A DNA stretch of 64,000 nt from Micromonospora sp. NBRC 110009. GTDB taxonomy: Bacteria; Actinomycetota; Actinomycetes; Mycobacteriales; Micromonosporaceae. The stretch lies in assembly GCF_030518795.1 (NCBI RefSeq), contig NZ_CP130427.1, positions 496,001 through 560,000 on the forward strand. The letters run 5' to 3'. A model generated the notes under the pieces. It made no database searches. It worked only from the letters and a program-made list of their open reading frames with translations, and was not told the DNA's origin. This document shows positions 42,442-51,507 of the stretch, one piece after another (position 1 is the first letter of the stretch; every line of letters starts with the position of its first letter). The translations under genes and the position numbers were made by a program.

Positions 42442-44739
42442 GTGAAGTTGACGGGGATCCGGTGGACCGGCCGCAGGATCGGCATCGCGGCCGCCACGGT
42501 GGCCACCGCGGTGGCCGGCACGGTGAGCCTGGTGGCGGTCAGCTACGGCGACGGCGGCGCGCGATGGGTCGCCGACGGACCGGTCACCACCGCCCTGCAC
42601 AACATCGATTTTCCGGCCACCGACGGCCGCGAGGTCACCATCCCGCGCCGGGACACCGACCGCTTCGCGCTGGTGGGGGTGACCTGGACCAGCCCGAAGG
42701 TCGACTTCCGGGGCACCGTCTCCGTCCGCACCCGGGCGGTCGGCGGCGACTGGTCCGACTGGCAGCCGCTGGAGCTGGAGAACCACCGCGGGCCGGAGTC
42801 GGGCGCCGAGGCGGCCCGGGCCCGGGGCGGCAGCGACCCGCTCTGGGTCGGCCCCTCCGACGGCGTCGAGGTGCGCGCGGTGGCGGCCAGCGGCGACACC
42901 AGCGACCGGCTCCCCGCCGGGCTGCGCCTGGAGCTGGTCGACCCCGGCCAGCCCAAGCGCCGCAAGGTCGGCGCCGCCGGCCGCACCCCGGCCCGCCCGG
43001 CCGGGCTGCTCCCGGTCGCCGAGCTGCAGGCGCTCGAACCGACCAGCACCGAGCCGGCGCCCACCGACACCACCACGGCGCCCGCGCCGACCGACACCAC
43101 CACCGCACCGGCGGAGACCACCGCCCCGGCGCCCACCGAGACCACCGCGCCGGCCGACACCACCGCGCCCGCCCCGACCGACACCACCGCGCCGGCGCCC
43201 ACCACCACGGCGCCCACCACCGCGCCGCCGACCACCCCGCCGAACCCGGTCCCCACCCCGAAGGTGGTCACCCGCGCCGAGTGGAAGGCCGACGAGTCGA
43301 TCGTGGATCCCCCGGAGTACGGGACCACGGTGAAGGCCTTCTTCGTCCACCACACCGCCGGCACCAACAACTACAGCTGCGCCGACTCGGCGGCCATCGT
43401 CCGAGCCATCGAGGTCTACCACGTCAAGAGCAACGGCTGGGGCGACATCGGCTACAACTTCCTCGTCGACAAGTGCGGCGTGGTCTTCGAGGGCCGCAAG
43501 GGTGGCATCGACAAGCCGGTGATCGGGGCGCACACCTACGGCTTCAACACCAACAACGCGGCGATCGCCGTGCTCGGGACGTACATCTCCGCGGGCGTGC
43601 CCACCGTGGTCCAGGACGCCATCGCGCACGTGGCGGCCTACAAGCTCGGCCAGTACCGCAACGACCCGTACGGCACCGTCACCCTGGTGTCCGGGACCGA
43701 CGGGACCAAGTACGACCTCGGCGAGTCCGTGGTGATGAACCGGATCTCCGGCCACCGGGACGCGGGGGCGACCGAGTGCCCCGGCGACGCGCTCTACAGC
43801 CAGCTGCGCGCCATCCGGATCAAGGCCGCCACGATGTCCGGGCTGGCCCTCACCGGGCTCAGCGCGACGAAGAACGGCACCACCTACTACACCCGCGGCT
43901 CGTTCACCGCCTCCTGGTCGGTGGGCACCCCGGGGGTGCTGATCGACCGGTTCGAGGTGCTGGTGGACGGCGCGGTCGCGGTCACCACCGCGGGCACCGC
44001 CCGGTCGGCCGCGGTCACCGTCGCCCCCGGTACGCACACCCTGGCCATCCGCGGCGTGCACCGCCTCGGGCGGGTGGTCACCACCGCCGGGGTGACCGTC
44101 GTCGGCGACGCCACCGCGCCGACCTTCACCCGTGCCCCGGAGCTGTCGCTGCGCACCGGCACGGTCAGCACCAGCGCGGTCCCGGCGACGGTGAGCTGGC
44201 GGGCCGCCGACAACGTGGCCCTGCGCGCGACGTACCTCACCAAGCCCAACTCGGTCAGCTTCTCCCCGGGGCGGACGAGCTGGCCGGTGACCGCCAAGCC
44301 GGGCGTCGCCACCACCTGGTCGATGCGGGCGACCGACTGGGCCGGTAACTCCGGCACCGCCTCGACCAGCCGTACGCCGGTGCTGACCGCCGAGAGCTCG
44401 GCGGTGCGCTCCGGCACCTGGACCACCGCCAGCAGCTCGTCCTACCTGGGCGGCAAGGCGATGACCTCGAAGACGCGCAACGCCTGGCTGAAGTGGACCT
44501 TCACCGGCCGGTCGGTGGCCGTCATCGCCAGCCGCAGTTCCACCGCCGGCCAGGTCTACGTCTACGTGGACGGCGTCAAGGTCAACACGGTCGACCTGAA
44601 GGCCGGCAGCACCGCCCACCGCCAGGCGGTCTGGACGCGCACCTGGAGCGGCAGCGCCTCGCACAGCGTGATGGTCGTGGTGGTCGGCACCTCGGGCCGC
44701 CCCCAGGTCACCCTCGACGGCATCGCCGTGGTGCGCTGA
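42442..44739 (+). CDS. Secreted N-acetylmuramoyl-L-alanine amidase with PGRP domain
   Basis: 765 residues. An Arg-rich signal sequence (RWTGRRIGIAAATVATAVAG) precedes a beta-rich N-terminal domain. A Pro/Thr linker with repeated APTDTT units (about 200-270) leads to the PGRP/amidase_2 domain. Zinc ligands are His in FFVHHTAG (near 303), His in SGHRDAG (near 438) and Cys in ATECPGD (near 446). Two or three Ig-like/discoidin-like domains follow. It cleaves peptidoglycan stem peptides at the cell surface. GTG at VKLTG has GGAGGG nine bases upstream; an earlier GTG adds 27 residues that lie in the structured leader. Confidence 0.9.
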   Translation: MKLTGIRWTGRRIGIAAATVATAVAGTVSLVAVSYGDGGARWVADGPVTTALHNIDFPATDGREVTIPRRDTDRFALVGVTWTSPKVDFRGTVSVRTRAVGGDWSDWQPLELENHRGPESGAEAARARGGSDPLWVGPSDGVEVRAVAASGDTSDRLPAGLRLELVDPGQPKRRKVGAAGRTPARPAGLLPVAELQALEPTSTEPAPTDTTTAPAPTDTTTAPAETTAPAPTETTAPADTTAPAPTDTTAPAPTTTAPTTAPPTTPPNPVPTPKVVTRAEWKADESIVDPPEYGTTVKAFFVHHTAGTNNYSCADSAAIVRAIEVYHVKSNGWGDIGYNFLVDKCGVVFEGRKGGIDKPVIGAHTYGFNTNNAAIAVLGTYISAGVPTVVQDAIAHVAAYKLGQYRNDPYGTVTLVSGTDGTKYDLGESVVMNRISGHRDAGATECPGDALYSQLRAIRIKAATMSGLALTGLSATKNGTTYYTRGSFTASWSVGTPGVLIDRFEVLVDGAVAVTTAGTARSAAVTVAPGTHTLAIRGVHRLGRVVTTAGVTVVGDATAPTFTRAPELSLRTGTVSTSAVPATVSWRAADNVALRATYLTKPNSVSFSPGRTSWPVTAKPGVATTWSMRATDWAGNSGTASTSRTPVLTAESSAVRSGTWTTASSSSYLGGKAMTSKTRNAWLKWTFTGRSVAVIASRSSTAGQVYVYVDGVKVNTVDLKAGSTAHRQAVWTRTWSGSASHSVMVVVVGTSGRPQVTLDGIAVVR
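43046..43245 (+). repeat. In-frame Pro/Thr/Ala repeat encoding the amidase linker
   Basis: Degenerate repeats of about 18-24 bases encoding APTDTT, APAETT and APTETT units. They form an extended, probably glycosylated, wall-spanning linker. Coding, not a separate element. Confidence 0.7.
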
Positions 44740-44751
44740 CCCCGGACGACG

Positions 44752-44783
44752 ACGGGCCCCGGAGGATCTCCTCCGGGGCCCGT
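44752..44783. terminator. Bidirectional terminator between amidase and hemQ
   Basis: A perfect inverted repeat of 15 bases (44752-44766 with 44769-44783), effectively 14 pairs and a four-base loop, between convergent genes. Confidence 0.8.
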
Positions 44784-44796
44784 TCCCGTCGGCGGC

Positions 44797-45498
44797 TCAG
44801 ACCAGGCAGGTGACGATGTCGGCGATGGCGCGGCGGCGGCCGGTGTAGAAGGGGATCTCCTCCCGCACGTGCCGGCGGGCCCGGGCGGCCCGCAGGTCGC
44901 GCATCAGGTCGACGATCCGGTGCAGCTCGTCGCCCTCGAAGGCGAGCATCCACTCGTAGTCGCCGAGGGCGAAGGAGGCCACCGTGTTGGCCCGCACGTC
45001 CGGGTAGCCCCGGGCCATCTTTCCGTGCTCGGCCAGCATCTCCCGGCGCTCGGCGTCCGGCAGCAGGTACCACTCGTAGGAGCGGACGAACGGGTAGACG
45101 CAGAGGTAGGCCCGGGCCTCCTCGCCGGCCAGGAACGCCGGGATGTGGCTCTTGTTGAACTCGGCCGGCCGGTGCAGCGCCATCTGCGACCAGACCGGGG
45201 TGAGCGCCCGGCCCAGCGTGGTCCGCCGGAACCGCAGGTACGCGTCCTGCAGGGCGTCGCTGGACGAGGAGTGCCACCAGATCATCAGGTCGGCGTCGGC
45301 GCGCAGGCCGGCCACGTCGTACGTGCCCCGGACGGTGACGTCCTTGCCGGCCAACTCCTCGAAGAGGGACTCGACCTCGTCGACGACGTTCTCGCGCAGC
45401 GACGGGAGGGGGCTGGTCGCCCGGTACACCGACCACATCGTGTAGCGGATGGTCTCGTTGAGCTCCCGCAGCCGGGCCGCGTTGCTCTGCTCGGTCAT
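44797..45498 (-). CDS. hemQ: Coproheme decarboxylase HemQ (chlorite-dismutase-like)
   Basis: 233 residues. [17 protein letters not shown], then [26 protein letters not shown], then [34 protein letters not shown] and [15 protein letters not shown], are characteristic of the HemQ family. It converts iron-coproporphyrin III to protoheme in the Gram-positive heme pathway. Its ATG overlaps the hemY stop (ATGA), and the gene order hemE-hemY-hemQ supports the role. Confidence 0.95.
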   Translation of the reverse strand: MTEQSNAARLRELNETIRYTMWSVYRATSPLPSLRENVVDEVESLFEELAGKDVTVRGTYDVAGLRADADLMIWWHSSSSDALQDAYLRFRRTTLGRALTPVWSQMALHRPAEFNKSHIPAFLAGEEARAYLCVYPFVRSYEWYLLPDAERREMLAEHGKMARGYPDVRANTVASFALGDYEWMLAFEGDELHRIVDLMRDLRAARARRHVREEIPFYTGRRRAIADIVTCLV

Positions 45499-46904
45499 GA
45501 TGCCGATCCTCCCAGTGCTGTGATGATCTCTTCGGCCGCGGTCTCGCCGGAGCGGACGCAGACCGGGATGCCGACGCCGTCGTAGCCGGCCCCGGCCAGG
45601 GCCAGCGCCGGATGGGCGGCGCGCAGCTCCGCCCGGACCGCCGCCACCCGGCCGAGGTGGCCGGGGGTGTACTGCGGCAGGGCGCCGCCCCACCGCTGGA
45701 CGTGCCGGGCCACCGGGACGGGCAGCGGGACGCCGAGCACCTTCGACAGCTCCCGGTGCACGGTGGCCACCAGGTCGTCGTCGGTGAGCTGGAGGGACGT
45801 CTCGTCGCCGTACCGGCCGACCGAGGCGCGGACCAGGGCCAGGCCGTCGGCCCGGCGCAGGTGCCCCCACTTCGTGGTGAAGAAGGTGGACGCCTTGATC
45901 AGCAGCCCCTCGGTGGCCGGGACGAGGAAGCCGGAGAGCGCCGGCAGCTCCGGCTCGGGCAGGGCCATGGTGACCAGCGCGACGCTGGCGTAGTCGAGCC
46001 CGCCGACGGTGGCGGCGATCTCGGGTGCCGGGCCGGCGAGCAGCCGGGCGGCCGGGCGGGCCGGCAGGGCGAGCACCACCGCGTCCGCCTCGACCGATTC
46101 CACTGCCCGGGTGGGGCCGACCACCAGCCGCCAGCCGGTCGGGGTGGAGTGCAGCTCACGGACCGCGGCGTCCCGGCGGATGGCGGCGCCGCTGGCGGCC
46201 GCCGCCGCCTCGACCAGGGTGCTCAGTCCGCCGGCCAGGGTGCCGAAGACCGGGGCGCCGGGGGCGCGGGGCGCGGCGGCCTGCGCGGCCCGCACCGCGC
46301 CGACCAGGGTGTGCTCCACCCGGGCCGCCCGGGCCAGCGCCGGCATGGTGGTGACCAGCGAGAGGTCGTCGGCGCGGCCGGCGTAGACGCCGCCGAGCAT
46401 CGGGTCGACCAGCCGGTCCACCACCTGATCGCCGAGGCGGTCGCGGACCAGCGCGCCGACCGCCAGGTCCTCGTCCGGGCCGAGCAGCGGCCGACCGGCG
46501 TCCCGGTCGGCGTCCGCGGCCGGCTGCGCCACCGCCGTCACCTTGTCCAGGTCCCCGGGTACGCCGACCAGGGTGCCGCCCGGTACCGGGCGCAGCCCGC
46601 CGTCGACCACCAGCGCCGCCTGCCCGACCGTGGGGTGCACGATCTTGTCGGCCAGGCCGAGCCGGCGGACCAGGGTCACCACGGCCGACTCCCCGCCGGC
46701 CGGGTCACGCATGAGGAACGACTCGGCGCCGAACTCGACCGGCGCGCCGGCCAGCTCACCGGTGCGCAGCTTGCCGCCGAGGCGGCCGGACTGCTCGTAC
46801 ACGGTGATCTCGGTGCCGGCGGGGGCGCGGTCGCGCAACCGGACGGCGGCGGCCAGCCCGGTGATCCCGCCACCGACGATCGCCACCCGCCACGGTCGCG
46901 CCAT
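45495..46904 (-). CDS. hemY: Coproporphyrinogen III oxidase (HemY/CgoX type)
   Basis: 469 residues. The FAD-binding motif [19 protein letters not shown] is at the N-terminus, then [15 protein letters not shown] and [13 protein letters not shown]; the C-terminus has [25 protein letters not shown]. Together with HemQ it implies oxidation of coproporphyrinogen III rather than protoporphyrinogen. The gene starts 13 bases after the hemE stop. Confidence 0.94.
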   Translation of the reverse strand: MARPWRVAIVGGGITGLAAAVRLRDRAPAGTEITVYEQSGRLGGKLRTGELAGAPVEFGAESFLMRDPAGGESAVVTLVRRLGLADKIVHPTVGQAALVVDGGLRPVPGGTLVGVPGDLDKVTAVAQPAADADRDAGRPLLGPDEDLAVGALVRDRLGDQVVDRLVDPMLGGVYAGRADDLSLVTTMPALARAARVEHTLVGAVRAAQAAAPRAPGAPVFGTLAGGLSTLVEAAAAASGAAIRRDAAVRELHSTPTGWRLVVGPTRAVESVEADAVVLALPARPAARLLAGPAPEIAATVGGLDYASVALVTMALPEPELPALSGFLVPATEGLLIKASTFFTTKWGHLRRADGLALVRASVGRYGDETSLQLTDDDLVATVHRELSKVLGVPLPVPVARHVQRWGGALPQYTPGHLGRVAAVRAELRAAHPALALAGAGYDGVGIPVCVRSGETAAEEIITALGGSAS

Positions 46905-46917
46905 GGTCGTCCCTCCC

Positions 46918-48009
46918 TTACGCGGCCGGCCGCGCGGACAGCTCGTGCACCAGCGCGACCACCCGGGTCAGCACGTCGGGGTCGGTCTCCGGCAGGACGC
47001 CGTGACCGAGGTTGAAGACGTGGCCGGGGGTGGAACGCCCCTGGTCCAGGATCCGGCGCACCTCGGCCTCGACCACCGGCCAGGGGGCAAGCAGCACGCA
47101 CGGGTCGAGGTTGCCCTGCACGGCCTTGTCCGGCCCGATCCGGCGGGTCGCCACGTCCAGCGGCGTACGCCAGTCCACGCCGACCACGTCGGCGCCGGCC
47201 TCGCCCATCGCGCCGAGCAGCTCGGCGGTGCCCACCCCGAAGTGGATCCGGGGCACCCCGGCGTCGGCCAGCCCGGCGAGCACGTGCGCCGAGTGCGGCA
47301 GCACGTAGCGGCGGTAGTCGGCCTCGGACAGCGCGCCGGCCCAGGAGTCGAAGAGCTGCACCGCGGAGACACCGGCGCTGACCTGGACCCGCAGGAACGC
47401 CAGCGTCACCTCGGCGAGCCGGGCGCAGAGCGCGTGCCACAGGTCCGGGTCGCCGTACATCAGCGCCTTGGTCTTCGCGTGGGTCCGCGACGGCCCGCCC
47501 TCGACCAGGTAGCTGGCCAGGGTGAACGGGGCGCCCGCGAAGCCGATCAGCGGGGTGTCGCCCAGCTCGGCGACGAGCAGCCGGACCGCCTCGTCCACGT
47601 AGGACACGTCCTCCCGGGTGATCGGGCGGATCCGCTCGACGTCGGCGGCGGCGCGCACCGGCTCGGCGACCACCGGTCCGGTGCCGGGCACGATGTCCAG
47701 GTCGACCCCGGCGGCGGCCACCGGCACCACGATGTCGCTGAACAGGATCGCCGCGTCGACCCCGTGCCGGCGGACCGGCTGCAGGGTGATCTCGGTGACC
47801 AGCTCGGGGCGCCGGCACGACTCCAGCATCGGCACGGTGGCCCGGATCTCGCGGTACTCCGGCAGCGACCGGCCGGCCTGGCGCATGAACCAGACCGGGG
47901 TGTGCGGACCCGGCTCACGCCGGCAGGCGCGGACGAAGGGCGAGTCGGCCGGCCCGCCGCGGCGGGATTCTCCGTCTCGGGCGGCAGTGCCCGTGGTGTC
48001 GGTGGTCAT
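46918..48009 (-). CDS. hemE: Uroporphyrinogen decarboxylase HemE
   Basis: 363 residues. [18 protein letters not shown] near the N-terminus is the HemE signature; [23 protein letters not shown] and [14 protein letters not shown] are also diagnostic. It converts uroporphyrinogen III to coproporphyrinogen III. I chose the ATG of MTTDTT because CACGAT lies seven bases upstream and no ribosome binding site is seen; the frame is open 16 codons further. First gene of the heme operon. Confidence 0.94.
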   Translation of the reverse strand: MTTDTTGTAARDGESRRGGPADSPFVRACRREPGPHTPVWFMRQAGRSLPEYREIRATVPMLESCRRPELVTEITLQPVRRHGVDAAILFSDIVVPVAAAGVDLDIVPGTGPVVAEPVRAAADVERIRPITREDVSYVDEAVRLLVAELGDTPLIGFAGAPFTLASYLVEGGPSRTHAKTKALMYGDPDLWHALCARLAEVTLAFLRVQVSAGVSAVQLFDSWAGALSEADYRRYVLPHSAHVLAGLADAGVPRIHFGVGTAELLGAMGEAGADVVGVDWRTPLDVATRRIGPDKAVQGNLDPCVLLAPWPVVEAEVRRILDQGRSTPGHVFNLGHGVLPETDPDVLTRVVALVHELSARPAA

Positions 48010-48067
48010 CGCCGCCATCGTGCCACGCGCCCGGGCGACCCCCGCCTCCACCGTCACCTTTTGTGAC

Positions 48068-48122
48068 GTGAAAGGAAGGGCCCCTTCTTAACGCCTGCGG
48101 TAGAGAAGGGTCCCCTTCTCAC
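48068..48122. repeat. 55-base palindromic intergenic element (two hairpin units)
   Basis: Two short hairpins with related stems: GAAGGG-C-CCCTTC (near 48075-48087) and GAGAAGGG-TC-CCCTTCTC (48103-48120), separated by TTAACGCCTGCGGTA. The whole is itself an imperfect palindrome beginning GTGA and ending TCAC. I recall similar AAGGGGCCCTT elements as frequent in Micromonosporaceae intergenic regions, but could not count them here. It may act as a terminator or be a REP/MITE-like repeat. Confidence 0.55.
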
Positions 48123-48192
48123 GCGCGAACGGCGCGCATGATCGTGATCGGCCGCCCGGCGCGCCGTCACGTCCGGTGGGTGGGCAGCGGCA

Positions 48193-48198
48193 TAGGCT
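48193..48198 (+). promoter_or_regulatory. -10 element of a leaderless promoter (TAGGCT)
   Basis: TAGGCT, six bases, then the ATG of the DUF3000 gene; identical hexamer and spacing to the small Cys-rich gene at 7438. Confidence 0.6.
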
Positions 48199-48204
48199 GC
48201 CGTC

Positions 48205-48777
48205 ATGGCCCCCCCGATCGCGCTCCCGGAAACGTTCGCTCGCGCGGTCGCGGGGTTGCGCTCGGTGAAATGCCGGCCGGAGATCATGCTGGAGGAGGTC
48301 GGCGCGCCCCAGCGCCTGGCCCCGTACGCGTTCGCGCTCTCCGCCGCGGTCCTGCGCGAGGGCGACGAGGTCGCCACCGGCCGGCTGATCCTGCTGCACG
48401 ACCCGGCCGGACACGAGGCGTGGCAGGGCACCCTGCGGCTGGTCACCTACGTGACCGCCGAGCTGGAGGTGGACCTGGCCAGCGACCCGCTGCTGCCCGG
48501 GGTGGGCTGGACCTGGCTGACCGACGCGCTGGACGCGCAGGACGCCGGGCACCGGGCGATCGGCGGCACCGTCACCCAGACGCTCTCCACCCGGTTCGGC
48601 GAGCTGGCCGGGCCGCCCGCCGCCGGCGACATCGAGATCCGCGCCTCCTGGACGCCGCTCGGCGTCGACCTGGCCCCGCACCTGCTCGGCTGGTGCACCC
48701 TGCTGGCCTCGACCGCGGGGCTGCCGCCGCCCGGCGTGACCGCCCTGCCGACCCGCCGGCCCGCCGGCGCCGCCTGA
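48205..48777 (+). CDS. DUF3000 family protein
   Basis: 190 residues. FARAVAGLRSVKCRPEIMLEEVGAPQRLAPYAFALSA is the DUF3000 signature, and WTWLTDALDAQDAGHRAIGGTVTQTLSTRFGEL fits the central region. The family is restricted to actinobacteria and usually lies, as here, between hemE and the RNase D gene. Function unknown; no catalytic residues are evident. Confidence 0.9.
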   Translation: MAPPIALPETFARAVAGLRSVKCRPEIMLEEVGAPQRLAPYAFALSAAVLREGDEVATGRLILLHDPAGHEAWQGTLRLVTYVTAELEVDLASDPLLPGVGWTWLTDALDAQDAGHRAIGGTVTQTLSTRFGELAGPPAAGDIEIRASWTPLGVDLAPHLLGWCTLLASTAGLPPPGVTALPTRRPAGAA

Positions 48778-48804
48778 GCCCGGGCCACTCCCCGGCCGCG
48801 AACG

Positions 48805-48845
48805 CGGCACGGGCCGCCCCGGGGTGACCGGAGCGGCCCGTGCCG
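48805..48845. terminator. Terminator between DUF3000 and the Pro-rich membrane-protein gene
   Basis: A perfect 13-base inverted repeat (48805-48817 with 48833-48845) around a 15-base loop, between convergent genes. Confidence 0.7.
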
Positions 48846-48852
48846 GGCCGGC

Positions 48853-49605
48853 TCAGAGGTAGTTCTCGGCCTCGTCGCAGACCTTGTCCAGGCCCTTGTT
48901 GGCCTTGTCGAAGGCCGCCTTGTTGCCGGTCGACGCCGCCGCGATGGCGGTGGTCAGCTTGTCCAGGCAGGTGGCGATGACCTTCTTCTGCCGGGCCTGC
49001 TCGTCCCGGTCGTTCTTGGTCCCGGTCAGGTCCTGCTCGGTGTCGGCCAGCTTGTCCCGCACCGTCTGGAGGTCGACCTTCAGCTTCTCGATCTCCTGCT
49101 GGTTGGCCGCGATCGTGCCGTCCCGCTGGCTGACCTTCTGCTCGGTCCGGTGCAGCTTGCCGTTGGTGGTCACGTAGAGGCCGGTCATCACGCCGCCGAG
49201 GACGAAGAGCAGCCCGGCGACCAGGGCGAGGATCAGGGCGGCCCGCCCCTTGCCGGCGCCCGCCGCCGGCGCCCCGTACGGCGGGACACCCGCGCCGGGC
49301 GGGGCGGACATCGGCAGCGGACCGAACCCGGGGCCGGAGACCGGCGGCGCGGACATCGGCGGGGCCGACATCGGCTGCGGGTAGCCCGGCGCCGACACCG
49401 GGGCGGCGCCCGGCGCGTACTGGCCGGGGACCGGCGGGACCGGCGGGGCGGGCGCCGGCGCGACGGGCGGGTGGGGCAGGGTGGGCTCGGGCTGGGCCGG
49501 GCCGTACTGCTGGGGCGCGGGCTGACCGCCGTACGGGTTGCCGTACACGGTGCCGCCCGGCGGCGGGGGCGGGTAGCCCTCTCCCCCGGTCGGTGGCTGG
49601 GACAT
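48853..49605 (-). CDS. Pro-rich single-helix membrane protein with extracellular coiled coil
   Basis: 250 residues. A cytosolic N-terminal half rich in Pro, Gly, Tyr and Ala, with several MSAPP units, precedes one membrane helix (ALILALVAGLLFVLGGVMTGLYV, about 148-170). A heptad-like coiled coil (QKVSQRDGTIAANQQEIEKL, then KVDLQTVRDKL) and a short C-terminal domain with two cysteines follow. A GGAGGA site precedes the ATG. No family was recognised. The layout is like other actinobacterial envelope proteins of unknown function. Confidence 0.8.
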   Translation of the reverse strand: MSQPPTGGEGYPPPPPGGTVYGNPYGGQPAPQQYGPAQPEPTLPHPPVAPAPAPPVPPVPGQYAPGAAPVSAPGYPQPMSAPPMSAPPVSGPGFGPLPMSAPPGAGVPPYGAPAAGAGKGRAALILALVAGLLFVLGGVMTGLYVTTNGKLHRTEQKVSQRDGTIAANQQEIEKLKVDLQTVRDKLADTEQDLTGTKNDRDEQARQKKVIATCLDKLTTAIAAASTGNKAAFDKANKGLDKVCDEAENYL

Positions 49606-49730
49606 CTCTCTTCCTCCAGGTTCTGGTCCCCCGTGGGATGGCGCGAAGGGCCGGGAATGCGGGATCGGCGCGGTCGGGGCCACGCCTCGACGGTGGTGTT
49701 GCGGTCAGGGGCGACCGGCGGCGGCGCCGG

Positions 49731-51278
49731 TCAGCAGAGGGTGAACGTGTCGCAGGCGGTCTTGATCGGCACCGCGAGGCCGATGCCCTCGGCGTCCCGG
49801 GCCTTGGCGGTGGCGATGCCCACGACCTCCTTGGACCCGTTGATCACCGGTCCGCCGGAGTTGCCGGGGTTGATCGGCGCGTCGAACTGGATGACCGGGC
49901 CGGAGCCGTCGTCGTCCTTACGGAAGGCGCTCACCACGCCGGTGGTCACCGTGTCCTGCAGGCCCAACGGGGCGCCGACCACGACGATCTGCTGCCCCGA
50001 CTTGACCGGCGTCCCGGCCGCGACCAGCCCCTTGAACCGGGCGGTGGTGCGCAGCTGGGCGAGGTCCTTGTCCTTGTCGACGCGGACGATGGTGGCGTCG
50101 AAGCGCTGGTCGGACCGCTCCAGGAAGACCTTCCGGCCGCCGCCGGCGTAGACCGACTCCACCACGTGGAAGTTGGTCAGCAGGGTGGTGCCGCCGCCGG
50201 CCGGCGGCTTGCCGATCGCGAAGGCGGTGCCGGTGAACTCGCCGGCGCGGACCCGGAACACGCTGGGCAGCACCGCGCTCGCCACGGCCTCCGGGTTGAA
50301 CGCGGCACCGGCCTGCTTCTCCAGGGCGTCGGCCCGGTCCTCCAGGCCGCCCAGCCGGGTGCCGTCCGCGCCCTGCGCCTCGGTCAGCCGCCGGTCGGTG
50401 GCGGCGAGCCGGTCGTCCAGCCGGTGAATCTGGTACGCCTGCACGCCCGCGACCAGGGCCAGCACCCCGGCGAGGGCCAGGGCCAGCACCGGCACCCAGC
50501 GCCGCCGGCCCGGCCCGCCGGGGTACGCCGCCCCGGCCTGCCCCGGCACCGCGGGGCCGACCGTCGGCTGTCCCGGCAGGGCATGGACCGCCCCGAACGG
50601 CCCGAACTGACCCGGCCCGGAGACCGGCTGGCCGGCGTAGCCGGTCCCGGGGACCGGCTGCCCCGGATAGGCCGGACCGGAGACCGGCTGCCCCGGATAG
50701 GCCCGGTGGGCCGGAGCGGAGACGGGCGGGACGGGGGCGGCCTGGGCCGCGATCGTCGGCTCCGCGCCCGCCGGCTGCGCGAGGGGCGGGACGGCGCCGG
50801 TCGGCTGCCCGGCGGCGCCGAGCGGGGCGGGCGGCCAGCCATCCTGCGGACGCGGGGCGGCGGGGACGCCGGTCGGGCCGCTCCACTGGCCGCTGTTCGG
50901 CGTGGGGGACCAGGTGGCGCGGGGCGCCGGAACGGCCGGCTGGCCGGAGCCGGCGCCGGGCTGGCCCGCAGCCGGCGGACCGCCGGCACCGGGCGCGGAC
51001 GGGGCGCCGAAGGCACCGGATGCGGCCGGGAAGCCGCCGGGGACCGCGGGAAAGCCGGTGGGCTGGCCGGGGATCGGGGCCTGGCCGGCAACTGGGGCCT
51101 GGCCAGGAACTGGGGCCTGACCGGGAATCGGGGCCTGGCCGGGCCCGAGCGGCGGGGCCAGACGCGGCGGCAGGGGCCCCGGCCGGTCGGTCACCGGGCG
51201 CTCGCCACGTCCCTGGTCGGCCGCCTCGTCGGCGTTCTGCCCCGGCACCCCGTCGCCGGTTCCGTACCCCGCCGTCAT
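49731..51278 (-). CDS. Membrane-anchored trypsin-like (HtrA/S1C-type) serine protease with Pro-rich cytosolic domain
   Basis: 515 residues. Residues 1-250 are Pro/Gly/Ala-rich with GQAPxP and AYPGQPVSG repeats. One membrane helix (VPVLALALAGVLALVAGVQAY) precedes a coiled segment and the protease domain. The triad is His in LLTNFHVVES, Asp in DKDKDLAQL and Ser in NPGNSGGPVI. No PDZ domain follows, unlike full HtrA, and two Cys bracket the C-terminal end (TACDTFTLC). It probably acts outside the membrane in envelope quality control. ATG with GGGAGGA upstream. Confidence 0.88.
   Translation of the reverse strand: MTAGYGTGDGVPGQNADEAADQGRGERPVTDRPGPLPPRLAPPLGPGQAPIPGQAPVPGQAPVAGQAPIPGQPTGFPAVPGGFPAASGAFGAPSAPGAGGPPAAGQPGAGSGQPAVPAPRATWSPTPNSGQWSGPTGVPAAPRPQDGWPPAPLGAAGQPTGAVPPLAQPAGAEPTIAAQAAPVPPVSAPAHRAYPGQPVSGPAYPGQPVPGTGYAGQPVSGPGQFGPFGAVHALPGQPTVGPAVPGQAGAAYPGGPGRRRWVPVLALALAGVLALVAGVQAYQIHRLDDRLAATDRRLTEAQGADGTRLGGLEDRADALEKQAGAAFNPEAVASAVLPSVFRVRAGEFTGTAFAIGKPPAGGGTTLLTNFHVVESVYAGGGRKVFLERSDQRFDATIVRVDKDKDLAQLRTTARFKGLVAAGTPVKSGQQIVVVGAPLGLQDTVTTGVVSAFRKDDDGSGPVIQFDAPINPGNSGGPVINGSKEVVGIATAKARDAEGIGLAVPIKTACDTFTLC
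51063..51140 (-). repeat. Four 18-bp tandem repeats inside the protease gene
   Basis: Units at 51063, 51081, 51099 and 51117 plus a partial fifth, each about 18 bases, encoding GQAPxP hexapeptides in the Pro-rich cytosolic region. In-frame, so the copy number could vary between strains without breaking the gene. Confidence 0.8.
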
Positions 51279-51495
51279 GATCTTTCGGTCCTCCCCCGTG
51301 CCACCCCGCCGCGACGCCGTTTGCAGCCCCATGGGACCCGGCGCGGCCCGAAGGACCGTACCTGCGCGAACGGGGTTTGTCTCCCCCGTTGCCCGACCCT
51401 GCCACATCGAGGCAACAAAGTGCCCCCACGACACCTGTCGGCCATCTCGCCGACACGCGCCCGACCGGCTGCGCACGCCGAAAGTCCCGGCGCAC

Positions 51496-51501
51496 TAGGG
51501 T
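51496..51501 (+). promoter_or_regulatory. -10 element of a leaderless promoter (TAGGGT)
   Basis: TAGGGT, six bases, then the GTG start of the RNase D gene. Confidence 0.6.
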
Positions 51502-51507
51502 TGTCAG

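Noticed and set aside
51063..51140. Possible CRISPR-like short tandem array
   Set aside because: 18-base period without spacers and in frame with a protease gene; it encodes GQAPxP units.
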